From the NCBI RefSeq assembly GCF_037975245.1, contig NC_092582.1:9621001-9685000 (forward strand): a stretch of 64,000 nt of DNA. Direction: 5' to 3'. The notes under the pieces are model-generated. The model worked only from the letters and a program-made list of their open reading frames with translations, was not told where the DNA came from and searched no databases. Position numbers and translations under genes: made by a program. The first letter of the stretch is position 1; each line of letters starts with the position of its first letter. This document shows positions 20,904 through 32,488 of the stretch, in pieces. This DNA is from Apostichopus japonicus (taxonomy: Eukaryota > Echinodermata > Holothuroidea > Aspidochirotida > Stichopodidae).

Positions 20904-22837
20904 ATATCCCAGACGAATTTAAGGCAGGAAAATCCTGGAATTCCCTGGAATATAAGCCAGGAAAAGCCTGGATTATATAACTCATTTAGAGCCAGGTTAA
21001 GGCCGGACAAGTCTGGATGGTTAACCCAGGTTTACCCGGGAAAAGCCAGGTGTCTAGTGTGTGAGTGAAGAGCCAGGAAAAACCAGGAAAAGCCTGGTAT
21101 ATGCACACCCAGGATTACCCAGGAAAAGCCAGGTCCCTGTTTATATCAGTGAGGAGCCAGGAAAAGCCAGGTATACATACCCAGTATTAAACCGAAAAAG
21201 CCAGGTGTCCATCTTACCCTATATAAATTATCTTGCTGGCTTAAGTTGGCAGTTACTTTTAGCTTATAGGAGGTTAGTGTGTTTGTGGTATAGGAAATTT
21301 TCACAACTTTAAAATCATGAATTATTTGTATATGTAAGGGTGTTAGCGACTAAAAATAAACGTTTGTTCTTGATCAGAGAACTCTGGGTTTGGTGTGATG
21401 ACCAAACACAGAACAAGACACATAAAAATGGAACACTCAACTGGATTGGATCAAAATAAATTATAATTATGAATAACAAACAATATACAGCTGATCTGAT
21501 CCCAGTCAAAGAATTAAATAAAACGACTTAAAGTCGAGAGGTGCACCCAAATGTTAAAGTTAATACACTTAATTTATAAATCTGTTCTGGTGATTGGTGT
21601 GCTGGTGACATCAGGTACAGATCTTCCACGACATCAGATCTTCCACGACATCAGTATAGTTGAACAGAATAAATTGTATGATAAATGTCCGATCCCAACA
21701 AAATAGTATCCTTTAATTAATAAGCAATAGTGTCCCAGGGTGTCCTTTCAGTAAAATAATGTCAGTTATAACAAATGGTGTCCCGGAATATCCTTTATGG
21801 TAAAATAATATCCTCTAAGTAAGTAATATCCTTTATAGTAAATAATGTCCTTTATAGTAAAACGCGTGCCAGACTGTTCAGGTGAATATCACTCCTTCCA
21901 TAACATAATAAGGACTACAGTAACTTGATTTTATAAATTAAGGTTTAAAACAAACTATCCAGCATTAAAACTATATTTCTCGTCTTTTGCAACTGTCTTG
22001 CTCCAATACTCATGGCCAACTGCCTAACTCCCTATACCCTCACAAAACTCTTTTGTTCCTATAATATATATACACAGACCCCTTTTCCTGTGAGAGCTAA
22101 TTTCCAGGAAGAACAAAGATAGTTGCTTAGCAACCCAGAAGAGAGAAATCTTAATCCCCCCGACCACAAAACAACTTACAAATATACTGTACAAATGTAT
22201 AGCCCTCTGTACAGTGAGCACTGCACTAATAAACAAGTAAAACTATGGCACGAAAGAAAACTTTATGTAAGAGCTGACCATCTTACAACTAGCTAATACT
22301 GGGTAAAAGGCAAGCTTGGCTTTTCCTGCCTAGCCAGGACAGCATTCCACTCTTGTTTCCTGCCTATTGTGGACTTGTGAGGCTGGGTGAAGCCAGGAAA
22401 AAGGCTGGACTTTCAAAATCCTGGCTTTTCCTGCCTAGCCAGGACAGCATTCCACTCTCGTTCTATTGTGGACTTGTGAGGCTGGGTGAAGCCAGGAAAA
22501 AGGCTGGACTTTCAAAATCCTGGCTTTTCCTGCCTAGCCAGGACAGCATTCCACTCTCTTTTCCTGCCTATTGTGGACTTGTGAGGCTGGGTGAAGCCAG
22601 GAAAAAGGCTGGACTTTCAAAATCCTGGCTTTTCCTGCCTAGCCAGGACAGCATTCCACTCTCTTTTCCTGCCTATTGTGGACTTGTGAGGCTGGGTGAA
22701 GCCAGGAAAAGGCTGGACTTTCAAAGTCCTGGCTTTTCCTGGCTACCTGAGGCAGGAATAAAGCTTGGATATCCAGGGAAACCCGGGGTTTTCTTGACTC
22801 TTGCTTAAAAGCCAGGAATTATTTTCGTCTGGGATAT
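20904..22837. mobile_element. Foldback-type element with CAGGAAAAGCC minisatellite arms (about 1.9 kb)
   Basis: The left end ATATCCCAGACGAA (20904-20917) is the inverted complement of 22824-22837. Inside the left end, degenerate words such as CAGGAAAAGCCAGGT repeat over about 20920-21215. Inside the right end their complements form the larger array at 22310-22810. The middle, about 21220-22300, is different AT-rich DNA with small tandem features (GATCTTCCACGACATCA twice at about 21619-21653; a TCCTTTATAGTAAA series at about 21780-21865). No clear target duplication beyond the palindromic ATAT of the ends can be read, and no transposase is seen. Confidence 0.7.
22310..22810 (+). repeat. Tandem array, 99-105 bp units
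   Basis: About four and a half units start at the word TAGCCAGGACAGCATTCCAC near 22331, 22435, 22535 and 22640. Each contains GGACTTGTGAGGCTGGGTGA. The units are nearly identical, so the array is young. It yields a repetitive 151-aa frame (GLVRLGEARKKAGL...), which is an artefact of the array. Confidence 0.9.
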
Positions 22838-24185
22838 GCACAAAACATCTTATTTTAGAAATGGCCCTACAAAATTGCAAGCTTTCATCAAAAGTACTGA
22901 AAATGAACTAAAAATGAACTAATCGTACTGAGAATGAACTAATGAGAGGCTAGCTAGCATTGAAGCACTGTTGAAGCACTTTCCTGCCTCATGATCACAA
23001 AAACTCACTGGCCATTCTGGCCTGTGAGTTAACTAGCCAATGGTTCGAGGTTACTATTTTGTCCAATGAGTGGTGAAAGTTATATCATAATTATCGTCTT
23101 GTTTTTTGGCTCACATTTTCTTTGTTGAACTGCAGTACTTACATCCAATTGGGCTAAGTACTAGTTACAAAAATTACTGTCAGTTTGAAAAGAATTATCC
23201 AACCCCATTTGGGTTTATTATTACCATTTATAATTATTACTGTTATATATACTCGAATATTTTCTCCAACTTGCATACCAGAAATATAATATACTCAGCC
23301 CCACTTGCACATTTTATCTTCCTACTATACTGCATATTAAAATATGTGAACAAACAAAAATTCGATTGCAACTAAAACTTATCACACTTCTTCAGACCTG
23401 CCAACCTCTCCTTCATGAAATGATAACAATTTTTCAACACCCACAAGTCAGGAATGTATCATGCAAACATGAATGGTTTGCAGCATCCTAACAATGGTAA
23501 TAACAAGAGGACAATGCATGGAGTTGCAGATCTCATCTCCTCCAGTGACTGTTGGGTTAGGCACTCCCGAATGCATTTCGTTGCCATATTTGTTAATAGG
23601 CTCGAATCAAAAGTTCAGTAGAAAACCATATTACCTAACCATCACTGTTGTTTCAGGCTTGGCATCAGATTTGGGCCAATTTCATATTTGACCTACAAAG
23701 TCCTTTCAACCTTTAATCATCAGCATCCTAAAAGGAATATTCTTGTATTTGTCTCATAACTCTCTACATATCTGTGTGGATTAATACCATTTTTTACATG
23801 CTGACAAACAGAAAATGGCTAAACACCAGTTTTTAGATTTCTTGACCTTTGCCCTATGAGGTCATCAATCAGGCAGGGTACGAGTTTACAAGGTCAGGCA
23901 CCTACCCATGATAGGACTTAGGGTCTAGGAAGAGTCTGTGACACACTTTTTTTTTGTTCACTCACTCATTCACACATGCCCACTCACACATTGACACCCC
24001 TCACCCCCCCCCCCCCCCCACACACACACAAAAACACATGCACACACTTCCTCATATTCTGATGTGGGGTGAAGTACAATATATTATCTCCCTATAACTT
24101 ACATGTATGGAGATGAGATAACAATGGAATATTTACAGAGACAATTGGATAAGATCAAGACACTGTAAATACAAACACTAAAATG
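22838..24185. other. Mostly unique DNA with one DR1 site and a CA/C tract
   Basis: No gene is supported. TGACCTTTGCCCT at 23843-23855 is a DR1-like word. A C run grading into AC repeats covers about 24001-24040. Confidence 0.45.
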
Positions 24186-24915
24186 TGATTTAATTTTTTT
24201 TAGAAATTGTAGAAAGAGTTATTAAATTGAAAACTATGATTTGTCTAAAAATCTAAACTAACATTGGAAGACATGTAAGGTTTTACAAACAGTTAAAATC
24301 TAACAGTCATTTATATGTAAAAAGTTAGAGTGCCTGATGTTTCCAACATACTATTAGGATCTTCTACAGAAGCTAACTAAAACTAAAAAAACTTATCAAA
24401 AGAATTAAGAGACACAGATGGATGGATAGTTAAAATAGTGCAACTGAGGAATTAAAAAAAAAATAGACACAAAAATGGAGGGTTAACTGAGATGAAAGGA
24501 AAAAGGAAAGAGAGGAATTTTGCACTAGATACAGTTTTGTTTGCACTAGATACAGTTCTGTGATTTAATTTTAATTAGATATTGTAGAAAGAGTTATTAA
24601 ATTGAAAACTATGATTTGTCTAAAAATCTAAACTAACATTGGAAGACATGTAAGGTTTTATAAACAGTTAAAATCTAACAGTCATTTATATTTAAAAAGT
24701 TAGAGTGCCTGATGTTTCCAAATCCTAGCAGGACCTTCTTCAGAAGCTAACTTAAAACTAAAAAACTTATCAAAAGAATTAAGAGACACAGATGGATGGA
24801 TAGTTAAAATTGTGCAATTGAGGAATTAAAAAAAATAGACACAAAAATGGAGGGTTAACTGAGATGAAAGGGAAAAGGAAAGAGAGGAATTTTGCACTAG
24901 ATACAGTTTTGTTAG
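24186..24915. repeat. Tandem duplication of a 374-bp unit
   Basis: The unit beginning GTGATTTAATTTT at 24186 repeats at about 24560, with high identity through GCACTAGATACAGTTTTGTT. Each unit contains GCCTGATGTTTCC followed by a TAGCAGGA-type word and AGAAGCTAAC. This resembles the motif at 44915 and in the hairpin at 62505-62640. Confidence 0.85.
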
Positions 24916-25135
24916 GGTTGTTATTCACAATGAACCTCTGTCATATAAGCTAAAGGTGATAGTAGGGTTTGTGTATGCATTCCTATCAAGGTGACTGTTA
25001 TTTCAGCACTAAAGTTTTGTTAGGGTTGTTATTCACAATGAACCTCTGTCATATATAAGCTAAAGATGAAGGTAGGGTTTGTGCATGCACTCCTATCAAG
25101 GTAATTGTTGGTTTAACTTATTTCAGCACTAAAGT
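24911..25135. repeat. Tandem duplication, units about 105-120 bp
   Basis: Two units share TTGTTAGGGTTGTTATTCAC, AATGAACCTCTGTCATATA, CCTATCAAGGT and TTATTTCAGCACTAAAGT. The array directly follows the 374-bp duplication. The 66-aa ORF just downstream has no recognisable domain. Confidence 0.85.
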
Positions 25136-25634
25136 GGGAATCTCATATGCACCTAAAACAACCTTACAAACTGCAAACGTTTTCAAGGTCAAGGGAAACC
25201 CATGTGAAAATAAAAAGAGAGACTTCCAGTGCAACCTACAGTCTCTTTATAGAAAATGTTGCAACATTAGAATCCCCAAAATATCATGTGACATGGTCTA
25301 TGCTTCCATAATCACTCTAACTATAGTGCCTTAAAAAAGCCCACCTCAGCTACACTAATATTTCAGAAGGTATACTGTATACACAACTTAGCAACAAAAA
25401 CCAAATCTTAAAACAACATTTCACACATTGAATTTGAAGACCATGCATAAATATCTCTTATGTACGTGGACAAGTACATGAATGCTAATTTACATAACAA
25501 AGACAATCAAATTAGTGTAATCTCCTGCAGTGACTGGCTACACCTGCCGTAAGTGCCATGGCAAGTATATAATGTAGTGCAAGTGGATACACATTTGTTA
25601 TAATAAAAGAACCTCTGTTAATGAGGGTTAAATG

Positions 25635-25993
25635 CAGGGATGTAGCCAGGGGGGAGCAATGGGAGTGATCGCTCCCCCCCCCCCGCATTTTAGTACCCCG
25701 CAAAGTAAAATTTCACTTAAAGCAGGAAATATCATTAAAGCTCTCTTTTCAGATTTAAAGGCAGCCAAGGAACCCTTCTCAATCTATAACCTGAAAGTTC
25801 ATCTGCTACATAATACAATACTCTTATTATTATTTATTTCCTTCAACGTAGGAGGCACTTTGGGCTAAATTTTCTTTGTACATCATGGCGCTCCATTTAG
25901 TGTAATAATGCTCCCTTTGTGAGAAATGCCCCTATTAAAATTCTGCTCCTCCACCCCCCCCCCTTCCTTTCAAATTTCTGGCCTACGTCCCTG
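25635..25993. mobile_element. Small hAT-like MITE (359 bp)
   Basis: The ends are CAGGGATGTAGCCAG and, inverted, CAGGGACGTAGGCCAG, with G/C runs just inside both. The flanks GTTAAATG and GTTCAAGT agree at only 5 of 8 positions, so the target duplication is unconvincing and the copy is probably old. Confidence 0.6.
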
Positions 25994-27130
25994 GTTCAAG
26001 TTGCATGGAGCAGAAATTAAATTTATAAACATGATTACAAAGATGGAGGTTTAAATAAAACGGAAGTATCTTAGCCAAGGCTTAAGCCATGTACTGCAAG
26101 ATCATTAATAACAATTGTCATACACGGCAAAAGTCGCACTCACTTATTTACCGTTGTGTATCAGTGAGACAAAGGGGTTGAAGATCCGTACATGGCCGTC
26201 TGCTGAGCACCCACTCTACATCACACAAATTCTCAAATATTATTTTACAGGTGTGTCAAAACACTTGATCCAGTATTACATATGTAAGCAGTTCTAGTGC
26301 ATCGGTGCTCACATTTCATAAAATTTGTGCATCATCTGAAAACAAGACAAATTTGGTGATAAACTTTCCTTAAGGCAAGTTTACTTATATTAATTTATAC
26401 ATTTGTCTATAGGCAACATAATGTAGCCTACCCACCTCTGCAAATATCAGTTTTACAAATGATATTATCCAACTGCAGCCTGTCATACTGAATACAATAC
26501 ATTCTAAATATCTCATCTTGGAACTAGACTATCTAAAGTAATTAATTATGAGTTAAATATTTTCCCCTTTGGGGGAAGTTCACTATGAAAAAACAACAGC
26601 TGCACAAAGTATTGTGCAGACAAAAGGAAATGTGAGGGAGAGCAATGCATGTGAACATATAATAAAAGTAAAAGGATATTGAAGCAGTGCTTCTTGAAAA
26701 TAATGGGAAAAGTGTTCCTGTGTCAGAAGATACAAGATGCAATCCCAAATTTCATGAAAAATGATCAATAAATGCTAAGCAAATTTTGCTCACAAAAAGG
26801 GTAGTTTTCTTCCTGGGTGGCAGGTTTGGAAGGAGGTGTAAGTGGACGGTGCCAAGGGAGCGAGGGCTAAAACATTTCCAATGTGTAGTTAGGCAGATTG
26901 GAAAGCGCAGATGTGGAGTGGGAGACAGGTTAGAATAGGAGCAAAGTAAATAAATATTTTCCACTTTTGGGAAAGCACACTATGGACTGATATTGCAGTA
27001 ATTACAGGCTGCAATGACTATATATTGAGTTAACTTACTGCAAGGCTAACAGAGGGCTAATTAATTGCATCCAATATTGTATTTATATGATAGCACACCA
27101 GTTACCAGCAGTTTGGAATTGCAAAATTAT
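25994..27130. other. Unique AT-rich stretch, no gene seen
   Basis: No exon or repeat was recognised. It is 3' of the TRAF-like exon at 27361-27978 and could hold its 3' UTR, but no clear minus-strand AATAAA signal was found close to the stop. Confidence 0.4.
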
Positions 27131-27134
27131 GCCA

Positions 27135-27315
27135 CCTTACTCCCGGTCAGCCACCTTCTCCACCCCAAAACCCCGCCCCACCAAACCTCCCAAAACACCA
27201 CGCCCTCCCTTCCCAAAACACCCTGCCCACCAATCCTCCTAAAACATCCCGCCCTCACTTCCCAAACACCCCACCCCTCCCGCCCCACCCCGCCCCACCC
27301 CACCAATCCTCCCTA
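27135..27315. repeat. C-rich low-complexity minisatellite
   Basis: Degenerate units of the type CCCCACCAATCCTCC and CAAAACACC fill the stretch, ending about 50 bp from the stop codon of the minus-strand TRAF-like exon. The plus-strand 88-aa frame of P, H and T residues is low complexity. Confidence 0.75.
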
Positions 27316-27360
27316 TAACGTACTAGCCTAACATAAAGAAGCGGACTCCTGTGCAGAGCT

Positions 27361-27978
27361 TCAAGAAGATTGACCCAATTTGATCACAAAGCAGAGCTCC
27401 CCGTCTAAGTTGTGCTTATCTATCTCTGACATGAGCAAAAACTCTTGATATTCCACCATTGCCTCCTCGGGTGACAGGATAACTGATCCAGTACTTGTTG
27501 CAGCTCCTAGTTCCATGATCCTCTCAAAATGATCCTCTTCTTTGTCCCCCATAATCTTAAAGCTGATGGTATCGTATGGGAACGTTGTACTAGCACCACT
27601 CTCAGGCCATTCCCCAACAGTAAGCGAAATGGACAAGAACTTTTGCCCACAGCTCCCTTCCCTATTGCACGTAACTTCAGCTGACATCGTGTGACCTTCC
27701 CGGGAGTGGAAATCTTTCGAATGGATTGTACAAGTAGCTAATTCACCTCTTTGGAGTATCTCTTCAGCTTGGATAGTCCACCATATGGTTCCATCTTCAA
27801 CCTGTTTGCAGTTATTCAGTTTACTTATTGAATTTTGGAGAAGTTCAATCTCTTTGGATTTCTCAAACACTGTTAGTTCCAAACTTGTAGTTATTTCATC
27901 CATATATTGGCTGACTTGTATTGCCTGAAGGAGTAACTGTAATTTGCACAGTGAATCAGTTAGACTCTCTGTCTGTTT
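27361..27978 (-). CDS. Last exon of a divergent TRAF-like protein (coiled coil plus MATH domain)
   Basis: The exon encodes 205 residues ending at TGA. It is preceded on the minus strand by a splice acceptor (TTTTTCATTGCTCTACAG) and opens in phase 0 at KQTESLTDSL. Residues 1-57 are heptad-like (LCKLQLLLQAI, EIELLQNSISKL), suggesting a trimerising coiled coil. Residues about 62-203 follow the MATH/TRAF-C order: DGTIWWTIQ, then HSKDFHSREGHTM, KFLSISLTV, DTISFKIM and GELCFVIKLG. In the family this domain binds receptor tails, and the coiled coil trimerises. The receptor-pocket motifs conserved in TRAF2/3 (RVYLNGDG, SSSF, ASGCP) are not recognisable, so the ligand may differ. No RING or zinc-finger exon was found in the window, so the N-terminus is unknown. 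The frame is intact, which argues against a pseudogene. Confidence 0.72.
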   Translation of the reverse strand, partial: KQTESLTDSLCKLQLLLQAIQVSQYMDEITTSLELTVFEKSKEIELLQNSISKLNNCKQVEDGTIWWTIQAEEILQRGELATCTIHSKDFHSREGHTMSAEVTCNREGSCGQKFLSISLTVGEWPESGASTTFPYDTISFKIMGDKEEDHFERIMELGAATSTGSVILSPEEAMVEYQEFLLMSEIDKHNLDGELCFVIKLGQSS

Positions 27979-28015
27979 CTGTAGAGCAATGAAAAACAAC
28001 ATCATGAAGCTACTT

Positions 28016-28630
28016 AAAATTACTCTACCTTAACTACCAGACCTAACAGAAGTAACCACTTATTGACCTCAAAGGATGTGACTCCCAAAGCAAACACTAT
28101 GTTACATGTACTGTACGCAATAGTTTGGATCCATGAACATACCATGAACTATATGAATACCTCCGTCCACACTATTCCTCAAGAGTATACTGAAATGGAC
28201 AAAGTTAACTGTGTGAGTGATACTGTATAGCTTGCTTTATATGTATAACAAAGGGTAAAATCACACTTTTTTTTTAGTTCAAAGGTCAAGTCAATGAGAG
28301 GTCAAGAATGAAATCCACTAAATTTTGTCCAAAGTAAATTACACTTGTTGTTTACACTTGGTTTCTGACAATCATATCAAACCAATCAGGTTTTATGTAT
28401 CTACCTCAGATTACAATTGATGTAACCTTTGTGTTTATTTCCAACTGATAAGGTAGGAAGCTACAATTAGTTTATTGCACCCAAATGCTTCTTCTGTTTG
28501 CTATTTATAATCATGTGAAGAGCTAGAACATTTGAAATTTAAAAATTTTGGATCATTCTAATTGTAATGTGAAATAAAGAATAATTATATTAATTAACAT
28601 TAAAATTTTAATTTTAACATAGCAAGTAAT
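28016..28630. other. Intron or intergenic DNA upstream of the TRAF-like exon
   Basis: On the minus strand this should be intron of the gene ending at 27361. It contains AGTTCAAAGGTCA (28276-28288), a DR1-like word. No further exon could be defended. Confidence 0.45.
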
Positions 28631-28639
28631 TACCTCAGC

Positions 28640-29190
28640 TTGTTTTCAAAGTTTTCAGAATCTGACCTCTGTTGACACCAAATATGATCTTTGACCACGG
28701 CCCTTACTAAACAACAGGGTTCTTGTACTCCCTGTTAAGACAGCTGGACTACATAGAGTTTAACCATTGCAAGTTTTACTTAAAATTGTAGAATTAACAT
28801 CATGATATCAAGGATTTCAGACTATAACTGTTGCTATCTCCTACATGACCTCTGACCTCCAGCTATGTTTAGTCTGCACATTCTCTCCATGGCAGACCTA
28901 TAGCTACATTACGTAAGAAACAGCTTGACTAGATTCAGGCTGTACTTTTGGAGTCTTCGTGTTTTCATAGCTTTCAGACTTTTTTGTCCTACGTTGAATG
29001 ACCTTTGACATCATTCGAAAATGTTAGGATTCATCTTCTTACTATGGGGGGAATTAATGTGCTAATTAGTACAATCTTGAGCATGCTATTATATTGTTCT
29101 TAAGATAATGTGTTTACAATCTATAGGTGTCAAATGCACGCACACTGATACTACATGCACACACATAGAAAGATATAGATATGCACATGC
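28640..29190 (+). repeat. DR1-type dispersed repeat block
   Basis: Successive units carry TCTGACCTCTGTTGACAC, TGACCTCTGACCT (28846-28858, DR1 with one substitution) and TGACCTTTGACA (near 28999). The block ends in TAAGATAATGTGTTTACAA and a CACGCACAC / CACACACA run, as in the other members. Confidence 0.7.
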
Positions 29191-29536
29191 ATGCACACAC
29201 CGAATTAATCTGTGACATATATACTGGATATATTTCATGTAAACCCTGATCTGAGATATCCCCATGGCAACAACATCGCCATATTACCTCATCTCTTGAG
29301 TCTTTTAATTATCAAGCTTATTACAAATCAAGTGGATACTATAGTAAGAATAAGAGCAGGAAGTGGTACAGTAGCGTACTCATATACTTACACGGGAATG
29401 ACCCATCTTTACGGTGATATAGCTGATGCTCTTGTATGGGAAATAATCAGAGTGACCGGTCTAGCTCCTGTCAAAAGCAAAATGAATTGCAATTATTGAA
29501 AGCAAGATTTTATCAGTGCAGCATTAAAAATCTTTG

Positions 29537-29730
29537 TGAATTTATTGTATTAAATTATTGTTATAATTATTGTTATTGCTATTGTTGTTATCATTATTAT
29601 TATTATATCTATCTGCCGGTCCGCCCAATTGTTCTATTTCAATCCGCCCGATTGTTCTATATCAATCTGCCCGATTGTTCTATATCTATCCCTCTGATTG
29701 TTCTATATCAATCTGCCCGATTGTTCTCTT
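29537..29730. repeat. ATT-rich microsatellite followed by a 25-bp minisatellite
   Basis: A degenerate TTATTGT / ATT run (about 29545-29605) precedes five units of CGCCCGATTGTTCTATAT type (about 29617-29727). The 111- and 106-aa frames here are translations of the minisatellite. Confidence 0.8.
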
Positions 29731-31890
29731 TAAAGAAAAGTGTCAAAAGCAGCTGGAGAAGATCTTTTTGATATGTTATCAATCAGGATATTTTTTCTTC
29801 TTCTTTGTACGTGGCTTGCATGCTGAAGAGCATGACCTGAAGTTAAGTGAGAACTTCTGTCTGGACTTAAAGACCACATTACTTTTGTGATTTAGTGTGT
29901 AAGTCAATGGGGGTTTCATTGGGCGTATGCTACCATATATAATTGGTCCTTGATCGAGTTGTTGTTGTACACTTCCGTTATCTGCAAGTCATTTTCCACA
30001 GAGGAAAACATGCAGCATTGATGACTGTTTGCAGTCATAGTTTGATCGACACATCATTAATTGACATAGATATTTGTACAAATTAACTCATAATTTTATA
30101 ACGTACAGTTTGATCTATATTCTGTATTATACACATAGTATCCCATTTTGAAAATAACATTGGCACTTGACAATTCAAGTACAATTTGATGATTAATGTA
30201 TGCCTGTTATATTTACCAGCTTCATAATAACTATATAGTTGGGCTTACTTACATAGCATTGTTTACATTTTATAACTAAATAACATCCTGGAAATGTGTA
30301 TAACAATGTCAGGGAATTCCCACAAACTTTTTAAAATACTGTTTCTTAATTACTAGCAAGTACGTCACATGTCATAGTTAAACATCATCTACTTGAGTTT
30401 TGGTTAATTAACTTGTGCATAGAGTTTCATTCACCCAAAAGGCAATTTAGTAAGTGCAATTAAGAAGAAATAAAAGCATGCGGTCAGCACTGGGTCACTG
30501 GCCAGAGTTTCATCAGGTGGAGAGGGTAGGGGAACTCAAAAAAAGATAAAAAGGGCACCTGCGTGCAAATTTGAAAGTGTTCCATATAGCATGCAGGATT
30601 AGCCAGAAACACATTAAATTTCATGTGGATATCATGCCATATACTACAAATATATGTCTGCAACGAAATGTCTCATCTAAACTTCAACCTAAACCACATT
30701 TTCTAACCAGCTGGACTGTAATTACCATATACTGTATGCATCGATATGGATGATATAGCAAGTATGTTCCATTGATTTTCAACAGGTACCTGCAGCTAAA
30801 TATATATCAGTTTCATTAGTATGTGTCTAGCAAGTTTAAGATGTGTCATTACGAGAAGTCAACCTGGTTATAGCCCTCTCTTGACACCTGTAGAAATCAT
30901 AGTTGTGTTTCCATTGTGCAGTAACGTTTCCATTACACATTGGGCATTGCTAGCTGTAAAGAGATCATTGTGGGTTTTATAATGCTGAATAGATGCACAC
31001 GTTTCCCTTTGTACTCTTTGGCAGGCTTTATCACAAGTTAAAGCCACATTATGCATTGGAATCATAACAATACCAGCTTAAACTGATGCGGCAATGCCTA
31101 ACTCTATCTACATTCATTTTTGGTACAATTTGTGCAGAAATTACAATATAATTAGCCAATCAATGACATCATTAATGTACATATAGCCTACTTTTCCCAA
31201 AATTTTTGGCCGTTCACAAAGGTCGAGCATATATCTTGATTCCTAACTGTACATCTATGCTGGGCTACATTCACCATGAATAGTACCATTATAAACTGTC
31301 TGTGTGTGTCTCTGTCAAACGATCGCTCACCAGAGAAATTCAATGTATACACATTCCATAGAAAATCCTGAGTGAGTTGTCAATAACTAATTGCCATGCA
31401 CTATAAAGTACAGCTAAAATTGTTCACTGTGCAGGTACATATATTGATCTAATATGCATCTCATTCATGTTAGATGATTACACGAACAAATGAGCCACAA
31501 ATGCGCTTATGGTGGGAACGATTTATATACCGTAAAATCACAGTGACCACCATATCAGCATGTTTATCGTCCACTTGTACATGCCCTATATGCCTATAAA
31601 TGGTCTTAAACAAAACGGAGAGATTTGATCTGTTGGGCAGGGCTTGCAAATTTTGAGGGAAGTTTGTAGAATCTACGGACTTGTTAAAAAGTCTGGGGAA
31701 TTTTATTCAGCTCAAAATGTTTAACGACAGATAACTCAATAAAAATAATGATTATTAATATGAAAATTGCATAGAATGGTGTTATTTTCACTGAGCTTTT
31801 AGGGCAGTAAGCTGGAAAGGTAGTTCTAAGTTAAAATTTGGCAAACACACATTGAGACTTTATGTACATAATCTGTATAGACAGGTTTGA
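29731..31890. other. Unique AT-rich stretch, no gene seen
   Basis: No repeat with internal copies and no recognisable exon was found. A minus-strand frame at 30868-31065 has several cysteines but lacks the spacing of a TRAF zinc finger. Confidence 0.4.
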
Positions 31891-32252
31891 AGGGTGTGAA
31901 GACTCGCGCAAAAAGAAACGTCTAATGCCGGTAATCTGACCTAGTTTCGAATGAGATGTAACAGAAGTGTTAGACACCACCATCGATTCCCAGAAAATAC
32001 ACACACAGCTTGCGACTGTCGGTAATTAGACACTAGTGTACAGTCAGTACATACAGCTGCGGTCAATACCCACAGCACAGTGTATAAACGATACAGCGAT
32101 GGACATCTCAGGTCCAGCTAAAGATTCATTAAAGTTTCATTACTGTCTGCATTTTGTAGCAACACAAACAAAACGTCACTTGCAAGCAACAGAAAGTTAA
32201 CTTTTTCAGACAGCGGCACGCTGTTTGGGGGGGGGGGGGAGTCTTCAATGCT
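31891..32252 (+). mobile_element. TTAA MITE, family T1, copy 1
   Basis: It starts AGGGTGTGAAGACTCGCGC and ends GAGTCTTCAATGC. The other three copies are flanked by TTAA on both sides; here the left is TTGA and the right has lost it. The internal words ACTAGTGTACAGT and CTTGCAAGCAACAG are shared with all copies. A G run at about 32227-32239 replaces the GGGGC of other copies. TTAA duplications are typical of piggyBac or Kolobok transposases. It is non-coding. Confidence 0.85.
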
Positions 32253-32488
32253 AGGGGCAGACAATTTGTCTACTTCCAGGAGACTGTGTGGTCAGTGTAA
32301 ATGAAAGTCAGAGCTCTCTTGTCTGGTGAGGCGGATGTTATAAAATTCTCTCAGAGATCCTCATTGTTTTGAAAATTGTTTAAACATCTGACAGTCTCAA
32401 TGCCTAAATTCAAGAGACAATTTGACTTTTTGAAGCAACATTCACCATTTAAGACATATTATGTGTCCAAGTTGCCATTCATCTGCAC

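Noticed and set aside
22353-22808. 151-aa repetitive frame (GLVRLGEARKKAGL...)
   Set aside because: The repeat in the peptide matches the 99-105 bp DNA units of a foldback arm.
29212-29499. 95-aa plus-strand frame
   Set aside because: No recognisable motif and no splice or start context. It directly precedes a minisatellite.
30868-31065. Cysteine-containing minus-strand frame considered as a TRAF zinc-finger exon
   Set aside because: The cysteine and histidine spacing does not fit zf-TRAF, and no good acceptor/donor pair surrounds it.
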